Below, one piece after another: positions 49,191 through 57,861 of a DNA stretch of 64,000 nucleotides. The stretch comes from Flaviaestuariibacter flavus (lineage in GTDB: Bacteria; Bacteroidota; Bacteroidia; Chitinophagales; Chitinophagaceae). Numbering within the stretch: position 1 is the first letter of the stretch; the number at the start of each line of letters is the position of its first letter. Under the pieces are notes generated by a model that worked only from the letters and a program-made list of their open reading frames with translations, had not been told where the DNA came from and did no database searches. Location: contig NZ_SJZI01000046.1 of assembly GCF_004337505.1 (NCBI RefSeq), forward strand, positions 124,001-188,000, in the 5' to 3' direction. The translations under genes and the position numbers were made by a program.

Positions 49191-50519
49191 ATGTTCGAAT
49201 CATTACAGGACCGGCTGGAAGGTGCGTTTAAGAATCTGAAAGGTGAAGGCCGTATCACCGATTTGAATATCGCCTCTACGATCAAGGAGATCCGCCGCGC
49301 CCTTGTGGATGCCGACGTGAACTACAAGATCGCCAAGGAATTTACCGACACGGTGCGCGAGAAGGCACAGGGTGAAAAGGTGCTCAACGCCATTTCTCCC
49401 GGCCAGCTGATGGTGAAGATCGTGAAGGACGAGCTCGTGAGCCTGATGGGCGGCGAGGTGGCCGAATTCAATGCGAAGGGCGCCCCGGCCGTGATCCTGA
49501 TCGCCGGCCTGCAGGGCTCGGGTAAGACCACCTTCTCGGGCAAGCTGGCCAACTTCCTCAAAACACAAAAGAAGCTGAACCCCCTGCTGGTGGCCGCCGA
49601 CGTATACCGCCCCGCGGCCATGGAGCAGCTCCGTGTGCTGGGCGAGCAGATCGGGGTGGACGTGCACATCGAAACCGAAAACAAGAACCCGGTGGAGATC
49701 GCGCAGAACGCCATCCGCGACGCCCGCTCAAAGAATAAGAACGTTGTGATCATCGACACCGCCGGCCGCCTGGCCGTTGACGAGGCGATGATGACCGAGG
49801 TAGCCAATATCAAGAGCGCCGTTAGCCCCAACGAGATCCTCTTCGTGGTGGATTCGATGACCGGCCAGGACGCGGTGAACACCGCCAAGGCCTTCAACGA
49901 CCGTCTCGACTTCTCGGGCGTGGTGCTCACCAAGCTCGACGGCGACACCCGCGGCGGTGCGGCCCTTTCCATCAAGTACACCGTCAACAAGCCGATCAAG
50001 TTCATCTCCTCCGGTGAGAAGATGGATACGCTCGACGTGTTCTACCCCGAGCGGATGGCCCAGCGTATCCTCGGCATGGGCGACATCACCACCCTCGTGG
50101 AGAAGGCCCAGGCCCAGTTTGACGAGGAAGAAGCCAAGCGCCTCGAGAAGAAGATCCGCAAGAACCAGTTTGATTTCGATGATTTCAAAACCCAGCTGGA
50201 GCAGATCAAGCGGATGGGTAACCTGAAAGACCTCATTGGCATGATCCCCGGAGTGGGCAAGGCCATCAAGGACATCAACATCTCCGACGATGCCTTCAAG
50301 GGAATCGAGGCGATGATCAACTCGATGACCAAGCAGGAACGCGCAAACCCCGACGTGATCGATGCCTCCCGCCGTAAGCGCATTGCCAAGGGCGCCGGCA
50401 AGGACATCTCCGACGTCAACAATTTCATGAAGCAATTCGAGCAGATGCGCGAGCTGATGAAGATGATGAACAAAATGCCGATGGGCAAGATGATGCCCGG
50501 CGGCTTCGGTAAGCGATAG
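49191..50519 (+). CDS. ffh: Signal recognition particle protein Ffh
   Basis: 442 residues. N domain, then the SRP GTPase: G1 GLQGSGKTTFSGKLA, DVYRPAAMEQL, G3 IIDTAGRLAVDE, G4 LTKLDGDTRGGAALS. The methionine-rich M domain (about 320-430) has the hydrophobic groove MRELMKMMNKMPMGKMM and binds 4.5S RNA and signal peptides. Delivers ribosome-nascent chains to FtsY and SecYEG. It ends at a terminator inside a word-repeat element. Confidence 0.97.
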   Translation: MFESLQDRLEGAFKNLKGEGRITDLNIASTIKEIRRALVDADVNYKIAKEFTDTVREKAQGEKVLNAISPGQLMVKIVKDELVSLMGGEVAEFNAKGAPAVILIAGLQGSGKTTFSGKLANFLKTQKKLNPLLVAADVYRPAAMEQLRVLGEQIGVDVHIETENKNPVEIAQNAIRDARSKNKNVVIIDTAGRLAVDEAMMTEVANIKSAVSPNEILFVVDSMTGQDAVNTAKAFNDRLDFSGVVLTKLDGDTRGGAALSIKYTVNKPIKFISSGEKMDTLDVFYPERMAQRILGMGDITTLVEKAQAQFDEEEAKRLEKKIRKNQFDFDDFKTQLEQIKRMGNLKDLIGMIPGVGKAIKDINISDDAFKGIEAMINSMTKQERANPDVIDASRRKRIAKGAGKDISDVNNFMKQFEQMRELMKMMNKMPMGKMMPGGFGKR

Positions 50520-50638
50520 TGTGCTAGTGTGCTGGTTTGCTAATGTGCTAAAAGAAAGCCGCTCTGCAGGGGCGGCTTTCTTTTGCTGGTAGGTCAAAGG
50601 TATTAGCACACTAGCACAGGAACCCACTAGCACATTCT
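50520..50638. repeat. Word-repeat inverted element (GTGTGCTAG vocabulary) around a terminator
   Basis: Left arm 50520-50551: GTGTGCTAGTGTGCTGGTTT and GCTAATGTGCTA. Right arm 50601-50636: TTAGCACACTAGCACAGGAA and CCCACTAGCACATT. The ffh terminator (50551-50584) is between the arms. Confidence 0.82.
50551..50584 (+). terminator. Intrinsic terminator of ffh
   Basis: AAAGAAAGCCGC with loop TCTGCAGGG and GCGGCTTTCTTTT; 32 bases after the stop. Confidence 0.82.
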
Positions 50639-50671
50639 CCCGTGGCATGTGTTTTATGCGTAACTTATAAT

Positions 50672-51526
50672 GTGCTGCACCGTTCTACCATACAACTACT
50701 GCGCTTTCCTTTTTCGCTCTTCCTGCTGCCGGTATACCTCTTTGCCATCAGCCAGGTGCCGGAGGTGGATCGCGGTCGGGCGGCACTGATCTTCTTCATC
50801 CTGCACGTGCTGGTATACCCGGCTTCTAATGGTTACAATTCGTATATGGACCGCGACGAGACGCCCATCGGCGGCCTCCGCGCGCCGCTGCAGCCCACAC
50901 GCCAGCTGTTCTGGACCACGGTGCTGCTGGACGGCATTGCCATCCTGCTCTCGCTGCTTTTTGTGAACGCGGTTTTTGCGTTCGGCGTACTTGCTTATAT
51001 CGCTGCATCGCGGGCCTATAGCTGGCGCGGCCTCCGTCTCAAGCGCTTCCCGGTGACCGGCTTTCTGACGGTATTCCTTTTCCAGGGCGCCTGGATCTAC
51101 GCTGCCGTGGCATTGGCTTTTCACGCGGGGGGCGGCTCGCTGCTGCTGCCGGCGCTTGCAGCTTCCTGCCTTGTGGGCGCCCTTTACCCGCTGACGCAGA
51201 TCTACCAGTTTGAGGCCGACCGCGCCGACGGCGTCACCACCATCTCCTACAAATTGGGCAAGCGCGGCTCCTTCCTGTTCAGCATGTTCCTGTTTGCAGC
51301 AGCAGCGGCATTACTTTTCTGCTATTTTTCAGCGGCAGGACAACTCAACCATTTTTACCGCTTTCTCGTTATTACCCTGCCGGTGGTCGGGTTTTTCTTT
51401 TACTGGATGAGGAAGGTGTGGCGCAATGAAGCCGCCGCCGACTTCCGCCACAGCCTGCAGATGAACCTGGTGGCAACAGCCTGCACGACCCTTTATTTTC
51501 TCACCCTCATCTATTCGAACCATTGA
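50672..51526 (+). CDS. UbiA-family prenyltransferase
   Basis: About 284 residues, eight to nine membrane helices. First Asp-rich motif NGYNSYMDRDETPIGG, second YQFEADRADGVTTISYKLG, both needed to bind prenyl diphosphate with Mg. The start is a GTG, at 50672 (family-like MLHRSTIQLLRFPFSLFL) or 50642. It transfers a prenyl chain to an aromatic or other acceptor in the membrane. It is first in a four-gene unit, and its stop overlaps the polyketide synthase TTG start, so the acceptor is probably the polyketide product. It is neither MenA- nor CoxE-context. Confidence 0.85.
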   Translation: MLHRSTIQLLRFPFSLFLLPVYLFAISQVPEVDRGRAALIFFILHVLVYPASNGYNSYMDRDETPIGGLRAPLQPTRQLFWTTVLLDGIAILLSLLFVNAVFAFGVLAYIAASRAYSWRGLRLKRFPVTGFLTVFLFQGAWIYAAVALAFHAGGGSLLLPALAASCLVGALYPLTQIYQFEADRADGVTTISYKLGKRGSFLFSMFLFAAAAALLFCYFSAAGQLNHFYRFLVITLPVVGFFFYWMRKVWRNEAAADFRHSLQMNLVATACTTLYFLTLIYSNH

Positions 51527-52605
51527 GCAAGATCTTGTCCATCGGCACTGCAGTACCCGCCTACGGCCACCGGCAGGAAGACATCCTGCAGTTTATGCAG
51601 GCAGTGTATGCCCCCGACGAGCCTGCGCGCCGCAAGCTGCGTTTTCTCTACGCGCAGAGCGGCATCGCGCAGCGCTACTCGGTGCTTCCCGATTTCAGCC
51701 GGCCGCCAACAGAATGGCGCTTCTTTCCCGCCACCGAAGGCCTCGAGCCTTTTCCGTCGCTGGAGCAGCGGATGGCGGTATACCACAAGCAGGCGCCGCT
51801 GCTTTCGGTTGATGCGGCCCGTGCCTGCCTGAAGCATAGCTGGGAGGCGCACAGCATTACGCACCTCATTACCGTAAGCTGTACGGGCATGAGCGCCCCC
51901 GGCCTCGACCTGCAGGTAATGGAGCTGCTCGACCTGCGTCCCGATGTCTTCCGCACCTCGGTCAACTTCATGGGCTGCTATGCGGCGGTGCACGGGCTGC
52001 GGCTGGCCGACGCACTTTGCAAAACAGACGCGGCGGCGCGGGTGCTGGTGATCTGCACCGAGCTGTGCACGCTGCATTTCCAGCGCGAAGCCACCATGGA
52101 CAATATCGCGTCTTCGCTGCTGTTTGGCGACGGGGCGGCAGCCGTGCTGCTGGCACCCGACGATGCGCCGGAGGAAGGCCTTTTTCTCGATGGATTTCAC
52201 AGCGAAGTGCTGCCGAAAGGCCGCCGCGATATGGCCTGGGAGCTGTCGTCGACGGGGTTCCTGATGACCCTCAGCGGTTATATCCCCGATCTGGTGGAAG
52301 CCGACTTCCGTCCCATCGTGGAGCGCGCACTCGGGCGGCAGGGCGTCGCGCTATCCGAGGTAAGCCATTGGTGCCTGCACCCGGGCGGCAAGCGCATTCT
52401 CGACGCCGTGCACCGGAGCATGGGCTTCAGCGGTGGCGAGCTGGAAGCTTCGAGGAGCGTGCTGCACGATTACGGCAACCTCTCTTCGGCCACCGTGCTT
52501 TTTGTGCTGCAACGCATGCTCGAAACGCGCGCGCCGGTAAGCAGGCTGGTGGGCGCCGCCTTCGGGCCCGGACTTACCGTGGAAACCTTTACCGCACACA
52601 GCTGA
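51523..52605 (+). CDS. Type III polyketide synthase (chalcone/stilbene synthase fold)
   Basis: 360 residues. The catalytic triad is complete: Cys152 (NFMGCYAAVHG), His286 (CLHPGGKR) and Asn319 (HDYGNLSSAT). ITVSCTGMSAPGLDL near 117-130 also fits. Bacterial relatives extend an acyl-CoA with malonyl-CoA to alkylresorcinols, alkylpyrones or similar. It starts at a TTG overlapping the UbiA stop (TTGA), and the methyltransferase starts on its own stop (TGATG), so all are coupled. It is not a flexirubin-type DarB ketosynthase. Confidence 0.92.
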   Translation: MSKILSIGTAVPAYGHRQEDILQFMQAVYAPDEPARRKLRFLYAQSGIAQRYSVLPDFSRPPTEWRFFPATEGLEPFPSLEQRMAVYHKQAPLLSVDAARACLKHSWEAHSITHLITVSCTGMSAPGLDLQVMELLDLRPDVFRTSVNFMGCYAAVHGLRLADALCKTDAAARVLVICTELCTLHFQREATMDNIASSLLFGDGAAAVLLAPDDAPEEGLFLDGFHSEVLPKGRRDMAWELSSTGFLMTLSGYIPDLVEADFRPIVERALGRQGVALSEVSHWCLHPGGKRILDAVHRSMGFSGGELEASRSVLHDYGNLSSATVLFVLQRMLETRAPVSRLVGAAFGPGLTVETFTAHS

Positions 52606-53309
52606 TGCCTTCTTTACGTACACGCACATACGAAAAAGAGCTCCTCGACCGCGACGATATTCCCTTCGCCGACATCGCTCAGAATATGCGCGAGCTGGAT
52701 GTGATCAACACCCGGCTCGGTGGGCACGTTATTACCACATCCGGGCTGCGGACATTGCTCGGGGATGAGCGGCCAACGCGGCCCGTGCGCGTGCTCGAGA
52801 TCGGCTGCGGTGGTGGTGATAACCTGCGCGCCATCGGTCGCTGGGCCCGTCGCGAAGGGGTGGCCGTGGCGCTGACCGGCGTCGACATCAACCCGGAATG
52901 CATCGCTTTTGCCCGGCAGCGGCCCGGATCTGCCGGCATTCATTTTATTGAAAGCGACTACCGCACCCTGCAACCGGAAGCAGCTTACGATATCGTTTTC
53001 TCCTCGCTCTTCTGCCATCATTTTACCGACGCCGAGCTGGTGGAGCAGCTGCGCTGGATGCATGCCCGCGCGGTTCGCGGATTTTTTATCAACGACCTGC
53101 ACCGGCATCCGCTCGCGTATCATGCCATCCGGCTGCTCACCCGGGCTTTTTCGCGGAGTTACCTCGTACGCAACGATGCACCGCTATCGGTTCGCCGGGG
53201 CTTTCAGCGGGTCGAGTGGACAAGTTTGCTGGAAAAAGCCGGGATCCGCAATTACCAATGCCGCTGGCGCTGGGCCTTCCGCTGGCTGATTATCGCACCT
53301 CATGAGTAG
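52605..53309 (+). CDS. SAM-dependent methyltransferase of the type III PKS cluster
   Basis: 234 residues. Motif I is VRVLEIGCGGGDNLRAIGRW, with ALTGVDINPECIAFA and IHFIESDYRTL following; VFSSLFCHHFTDAELVEQL and FINDLHRHPLAYHA are typical of small-molecule methylases. Starts on the last base of the PKS stop (TGATG). Probably O- or C-methylates the polyketide. Analogous enzymes occur beside type III PKSs in actinobacterial phenolic-lipid operons (srsB). Confidence 0.9.
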   Translation: MPSLRTRTYEKELLDRDDIPFADIAQNMRELDVINTRLGGHVITTSGLRTLLGDERPTRPVRVLEIGCGGGDNLRAIGRWARREGVAVALTGVDINPECIAFARQRPGSAGIHFIESDYRTLQPEAAYDIVFSSLFCHHFTDAELVEQLRWMHARAVRGFFINDLHRHPLAYHAIRLLTRAFSRSYLVRNDAPLSVRRGFQRVEWTSLLEKAGIRNYQCRWRWAFRWLIIAPHE

Positions 53310-54453
53310 TGATTCACGATACGATGTCATTATCATTGGCGGCGGCCTGGGCGGGCTGGCCGCGGCCACCTGCCTGGCCCGGGCGGGCCACAGCGTTGTT
53401 GTTTTTGAAAAGGGCAATTATCCGGCGCACAAAGTCTGCGGCGAATATGTGTCGTTGGAAAGCTGGTGCTTTCTGCGCGACCTTGGGATGCGGCTCGAAG
53501 AAATGGACCTGCCGCAGATCGACCGCTTCCGGCTGACGGCGCCCGACGGGCGTGCCTTCGACACGCGCCTGCCGCTCGGCGGCTTTGGTATCAGCCGATT
53601 TGCCCTTGATGCTGGGCTTGCCGCCTGTGCCCGCGGCGCCGGCGCCACCGTGGTGGAGGGCGCGCGCGTGGAAGACGTATCCTTTGATGGTCGTTTTAGA
53701 GTATCCGTAGAAATACGGGGCGCGGGGCGAAGGGAGTTTGAGGCGGCCGCCTGCTGCGGCGCCTGGGGCAAGCGCAGCAATGTAGACCTGCGCTGGAACC
53801 GCGCCTTCCTGCAACGGCAGGACCGGCGGCTCGACAATTTTATCGGGGTGAAATACCACCTGAGCACTCCCTGGCCGCAACATACCATCGGGCTGCACAA
53901 TTTCCAGGGTGGCTATTGCGGCATTTCGCGGGTGGAGGCCGGCCGCTCCAGCGTTTGCTACCTGGCGCGCGCGGAGGCGCTTCGTGCCTGCGGCGGCAAG
54001 CTTGCGCGCCTGGAGCGGGAAGTGCTGTGCCGGAATCCGCACCTCGCACGCATCTTCGACGATGCAGAAGCGGCTGAGCCTTTCCCACTCACCATTTCGC
54101 AGATCACTTTTCAAACAAAAGCACCTGTAGAGCAGGGCGTGCTGCTGCTGGGTGACGCTGCGGGGATGATCTCGCCGCTCTGTGGCAACGGCATGAGCAT
54201 CGCACTGCACTGCGGCAAGCTGGCCGCCGCGGAGATCTCCGCCTTCCTGCAGGGAAAGCAGGGACGCGCCGCCATGGAAGCCGCCTACGCAGGGGCCTGG
54301 CGCCACCAGTTTGCCGCGCGGCTCGCACGCGGCCGCCTGCTCCAGCGCTTCTTCGGCGGGCAACGGGCAACCAATGCTTTTGTCCGGCTTTTCTGCGCTT
54401 TCCCGGCACTCGCCCGCCCGGTGATTCGCAGCACACACGGGGAGATTTTCTGA
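53302..54453 (+). CDS. FAD-dependent oxidoreductase of the type III PKS cluster
   Basis: 383 residues. Dinucleotide site YDVIIIGGGLGGLAAATCLARAG with VVVFEK, and the second FAD site GVLLLGDAAGMISPLCGNGMS. It belongs to the PHBH/geranylgeranyl-reductase-like superfamily, so it might hydroxylate an aromatic ring or reduce an isoprenoid chain. The start overlaps the methyltransferase stop by eight bases. It completes the UbiA-PKS-methyltransferase-FAD unit; downstream a separate promoter begins the next gene. Confidence 0.88.
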   Translation: MSSDSRYDVIIIGGGLGGLAAATCLARAGHSVVVFEKGNYPAHKVCGEYVSLESWCFLRDLGMRLEEMDLPQIDRFRLTAPDGRAFDTRLPLGGFGISRFALDAGLAACARGAGATVVEGARVEDVSFDGRFRVSVEIRGAGRREFEAAACCGAWGKRSNVDLRWNRAFLQRQDRRLDNFIGVKYHLSTPWPQHTIGLHNFQGGYCGISRVEAGRSSVCYLARAEALRACGGKLARLEREVLCRNPHLARIFDDAEAAEPFPLTISQITFQTKAPVEQGVLLLGDAAGMISPLCGNGMSIALHCGKLAAAEISAFLQGKQGRAAMEAAYAGAWRHQFAARLARGRLLQRFFGGQRATNAFVRLFCAFPALARPVIRSTHGEIF

Positions 54454-54562
54454 TTTTGGATTTTGATATTTCCCGCAATGACGGTTGCGCCGTCGCGCAA
54501 AGCGCGGCCGCAATTGGCGCCAGCTTTCATGATTCAAGCTCCCGACACAGGCACACCCTTTG

Positions 54563-54570
54563 TACCTTTA
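54563..54570 (+). promoter_or_regulatory. -7 box of CoA-binding protein gene
   Basis: TACCTTTA, one mismatch to TAnnTTTG, 11 nt before the ATG at 54582. Confidence 0.5.
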
Positions 54571-54581
54571 CGCCCATCGTT

Positions 54582-54950
54582 ATGAGCCAATCGAAAAAAA
54601 CATTGGTGCTGGGTGCCTCGGACAATCCCAGCCGCTACAGTTATCTTGCTATCCGCCGCCTGGCGGCCCACCAGTATCCGGTGGTGGCCATCGGCCGTAA
54701 AACCGGAGAAGTATCGGGTGTGCCCATCGCTACCGAAGCCGCGCCTGTAGAGGGCATCGACACGGTAACGCTTTACCTCAATCCCCAGAATCAGAAACCC
54801 TATTACGAATATATCCTTGGCCTCAAGCCGCGGCGGATCATCTTCAACCCCGGCACCGAAAACGACGAGCTCATCGAGAAAGCGGAAAGCGCGGGTATCG
54901 AGCCCGTCATCGCCTGTACGCTGGTGATGCTCAGCACCGGGCAATATTGA
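54582..54950 (+). CDS. CoA-binding (YccU-like) domain protein
   Basis: 122 residues, one Rossmann-like CoA_binding domain: KKTLVLGASDNPSRYSYLAIRRL, VVAIGRKTGEVSGVPI, IIFNPGTENDELIEKAESAG, then VIACTLVMLSTGQY with the conserved Cys. YccU-type proteins bind CoA; their role is unresolved. The ATG at 54582 is selected over a longer frame by the TACCTTTA box. Not part of the PKS cluster. Confidence 0.9.
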   Translation: MSQSKKTLVLGASDNPSRYSYLAIRRLAAHQYPVVAIGRKTGEVSGVPIATEAAPVEGIDTVTLYLNPQNQKPYYEYILGLKPRRIIFNPGTENDELIEKAESAGIEPVIACTLVMLSTGQY

Positions 54951-54998
54951 TCGCAGATGTCAGATCTGAGATAGTTTGATCCGACATCTGAGAGGTAT
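54950..54998. repeat. Word-repeat inverted element (CAGATGTCAGATC vocabulary)
   Basis: Left arm CGCAGATGTCAGATCTGAGA; right arm GATCCGACATCTGAGAGG. A short copy of the ATCTCAGAT-type element with a 10-base spacer. Confidence 0.65.
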
Positions 54999-55133
54999 TA
55001 GCTCTTCCATAGGATAATTTTACCATATTTTAAAGCCTGTTCCTCCACGGAACGGGCCCATTGGGCGAAAACGCAGCTTCCGGGCTGCTGGGAAAGGGAA
55101 CTTTGCGGGTCAACCTTACCGTAAAGCACCGAC

Positions 55134-55583
55134 ATGAAACCCTTTTTCCTCATCCTTTTCCTGCTGGGCAGCCTTTGCCTGCACGCCCAGGGCCGCGCGC
55201 CGCTTCGCGAGCCCGACCCCCATAAGCCGTTGCTTTTTGCGACCCTGCCTTCTGTGCAGCCGGTGCAGCCCGAAAAGCTGGAGGTGTTGCTGGGTCATGC
55301 CGTCGGCGATACGGTAACCTTCCAGCTGAGCCCGGCCCTTCGGGTGACGGGAGTGGTTACATCGGTATCCGATGGCAGCGATAAGACGCTCAGCAGCGTC
55401 GTTATCCGCAGCCAGGCACTGGGTGGCGCCACCTTCAGCTTTGCCCGCCGTATCGGCGGCGATGATACTGAATACACCGGCCGCCTGCTGAGCTATAACC
55501 ACGGCGATGCCCTGGAGCTCGTGCGCGAAAACGGGAAATACCGCCTCGAGAAGCGCGGCCTCTACGACCTGCTGAGTGAATAA
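55134..55583 (+). CDS. Secreted protein of unknown function
   Basis: 149 residues. Signal peptide MKPFFLILFLLGSLCLHAQ, then a beta-rich domain with VGDTVTFQLSPALRVTGVVTSV and a C-terminal NGKYRLEKRGLYDLLSE. I recognise no family. It precedes the secreted metalloprotease gene by 18 bases on the same strand, so an operon and a role as its partner (for example inhibitor or chaperone) are possible but only positional. Confidence 0.62.
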   Translation: MKPFFLILFLLGSLCLHAQGRAPLREPDPHKPLLFATLPSVQPVQPEKLEVLLGHAVGDTVTFQLSPALRVTGVVTSVSDGSDKTLSSVVIRSQALGGATFSFARRIGGDDTEYTGRLLSYNHGDALELVRENGKYRLEKRGLYDLLSE

Positions 55584-55601
55584 CCTTTAACTGCTTTTGC
55601 C

Positions 55602-57209
55602 ATGCGTGCCCTGCTCTCCTTACTGCTGCTTGTTTTTAACTGTGCCGTATTCGGCCAGACACCCCCGGCCTGGAGCTCGATGCCCGATGTCCGCCCGACG
55701 ATCTTCCTGGATTTTGACGGCCATACTGTTACCGGCACCCAATGGAACACTGCCGGCCCCGTGGTATGCGGTCCTGCGAACATCACCCAGGCGCAGATCG
55801 CCGAGATCTACGAGCGGATTGCCGAAGACTACCGGCCTTTCGCGGTCAACGTTACCACCGACTCCACCAAATACTGGGCAGCGCCGGCCAAGCAGCGGAT
55901 GCGGGTCATCTTCACCATCAGCAACAGCTGGTACAGCAACGGCGTCGGCGGTGTTTCGTATACCAACTCCTTTACCTGGGGCGACAACACACCCAACTTC
56001 GTTTTTACCACGCTGCTGCAATACAATACCAAGTGGCTGGCCGAAGCCGGCGCGCACGAGGTAGGTCATACGCTTGGCCTCCGCCACCAGGCATCCTACA
56101 ACAGCTCCTGCGGCAAGATCACCGACTACTACGCCGGCACCGGATCGGGTGAGATCGGCTGGGCACCCATCATGGGCGTTGGCTATTACCAGAACATGAC
56201 CACCTGGAACCTCGGACCGAATTCGCTTGGCTGCAACAACATGCAGAGCGATGTGGATGTGATTACGCGGACGCTGAACGGCGTGCCGGTGAACGGCATC
56301 GCCTACCGCACCGACGATGTCCCGGAGACGATGGCGGAAGCGGCAAACACCACTTTTGATGCCGACACCTTCCGCATCCAGGGCGTGATTGAGCGGGCTG
56401 CCGACCGCGACCTTTTCAAGTTTCGCCTCGACCGCGGCGCCCGCTTCCGCCTCGATGCCGTACCCTTTAACCTGGGCTCGGGTAATGTGGGCTCCGACCT
56501 CGACATCCAGGTGCTGCTCCTTGATGCCACCGGCACGCAGCTTGGCTCGTACAACCCCGCGCCGCTGCTCAACTCGGTGATCGATACGGCGCTCGCCACG
56601 GGCGACTATTACCTGATGATTGACGGCAAAGGCAACCAGTTTGCGCCCGAATACGGCTCTCTCGGCTCTTACGACCTGAAGGCTTCCGCAACGCCCTTCA
56701 ACGTGCTGCCGCTCTACCAGCTGACCCTGCACGGCAGCAGTGCCGGCGGGCGTCATACCCTGAACTGGAAAGTAGTGGCCGATGAAGTGCTGACGGAGCA
56801 GGTGCTCGAAGCCAGCGACGACGGCCGCAACTTTTACGTGCTGGCCACCCCGCCCCCGGGCACCACCAGCTATACGTATACCGTTGCTGAAGGGGCCCGC
56901 CGCCAATACCGTATTAAAGTCGTTTTCAACAACGGCCGTTATTACTATTCGAAGGCCGTGCTGCTGGCTGCCGCTGCAGGCGCCACGCCGCAACTGCTGC
57001 GCACGGTAGCGCAGGGAGGCTCGCTGGCGGTGCAATCGCCGGTCGCCGGCCGCTACCAGGTGGGCAACGCGCTCGGCCAGGTAATGGCTGCCGGTGTGCT
57101 GCCGCAAGGAAGCAGCAACCTGCCGCTGCCCCGCCTCGCCGCCGGCGCCTACTGGGTGCGCTTTACGGTAGGCGGCTCGGAGACCGTACAGAAGTTTATC
57201 CAGCCCTGA
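55602..57209 (+). CDS. Secreted metzincin-type metalloprotease with T9SS-like C-terminal domain
   Basis: 535 residues. Signal peptide MRALLSLLLLVFNCAVFGQ. The zinc site is HEVGHTLGLRH (about 150-160), with a possible Met-turn in WAPIMGVGYYQN, so it is a reprolysin/matrixin-like metzincin. Residues about 240-370 contain a beta-sandwich (ADRDLFKFRLDRGARFRLDAV), then a region DGRNFYVLATPPPGTTSYTYTV and a last 80-residue domain ending VRFTVGGSETVQKFIQP that resembles a type A sorting tail. It is probably released or anchored by type IX secretion, consistent with porT nearby. Confidence 0.88.
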   Translation: MRALLSLLLLVFNCAVFGQTPPAWSSMPDVRPTIFLDFDGHTVTGTQWNTAGPVVCGPANITQAQIAEIYERIAEDYRPFAVNVTTDSTKYWAAPAKQRMRVIFTISNSWYSNGVGGVSYTNSFTWGDNTPNFVFTTLLQYNTKWLAEAGAHEVGHTLGLRHQASYNSSCGKITDYYAGTGSGEIGWAPIMGVGYYQNMTTWNLGPNSLGCNNMQSDVDVITRTLNGVPVNGIAYRTDDVPETMAEAANTTFDADTFRIQGVIERAADRDLFKFRLDRGARFRLDAVPFNLGSGNVGSDLDIQVLLLDATGTQLGSYNPAPLLNSVIDTALATGDYYLMIDGKGNQFAPEYGSLGSYDLKASATPFNVLPLYQLTLHGSSAGGRHTLNWKVVADEVLTEQVLEASDDGRNFYVLATPPPGTTSYTYTVAEGARRQYRIKVVFNNGRYYYSKAVLLAAAAGATPQLLRTVAQGGSLAVQSPVAGRYQVGNALGQVMAAGVLPQGSSNLPLPRLAAGAYWVRFTVGGSETVQKFIQP

Positions 57210-57261
57210 CCAGTACCGCCTTTTGCACAGATTTCCCACAAACCTGTTCCCTGCAGGAGTG

Positions 57262-57287
57262 AACCGGGCCCTACGGCCCGGTTTTTT
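57262..57287 (+). terminator. Intrinsic terminator after the metalloprotease gene
   Basis: AACCGGGCC ctac GGCCCGGTT followed by TTTTT. Confidence 0.88.
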
Positions 57288-57312
57288 CGTATATTGAGGA
57301 AATATCATACGT

Positions 57313-57786
57313 ATGCGTTGGAGACGTTTTAACGGGGCCACCATCGAGTTGCCGATCTACCAGGCGGTGGAGGAGACCATCCGCCGGGAGACCGAAAACG
57401 GCAGCAAGCTGAAGGTGTGCATCGGCACCGACTCACAGGTAAAAGGGAAAGACACCGAGTTTGCCACGGTGATCGTTTTCCTGCGGGAAGGACACGGCGG
57501 CTTTATGTTCATTCACAACGACAAGACCGTGCAATCGTACACCATCAAGGAGCGGATGCTCGTGGAGGTGGCGAAAAGCATCGAGATTGCCTACGAGTTG
57601 TGCAACCTGTTTACCCAGTATAATGTGGACATGGAGGTGCATGCCGACATCAACACCAACCCCAGCTTCAAGAGCAACGACGCGCTGCGCGAGGCGATGG
57701 GTTATATCCTGGGCATGGGCTTCGCATTCAAGGCGAAGCCGGAAGCCTTTGCTTCGAGCTGTTGCGCCGACAAGATGGTGAACTGA
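57313..57786 (+). CDS. YkuK/DUF458-family RNase H-like protein
   Basis: 157 residues. LKVCIGTDSQVKGKDTEFATVI contains the first acidic residue of the RNase H fold, KERMLVEVAKSIEIAYEL a helix, and MEVHADINTNPSFKSN the second acidic pair; KAKPEAFASSCCADKMVN is the tail. The YkuK family has an RNase H-like fold but no proven substrate. Its gene is monocistronic between two terminators. Confidence 0.85.
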   Translation: MRWRRFNGATIELPIYQAVEETIRRETENGSKLKVCIGTDSQVKGKDTEFATVIVFLREGHGGFMFIHNDKTVQSYTIKERMLVEVAKSIEIAYELCNLFTQYNVDMEVHADINTNPSFKSNDALREAMGYILGMGFAFKAKPEAFASSCCADKMVN

Positions 57787-57861
57787 CCTGCCTGCTTCCG
57801 GTTTTATGCACGCCGGGAGGCGGGCCTGGGCTTCGTCGGCAATAAGATTTGGAAGGGGAAG

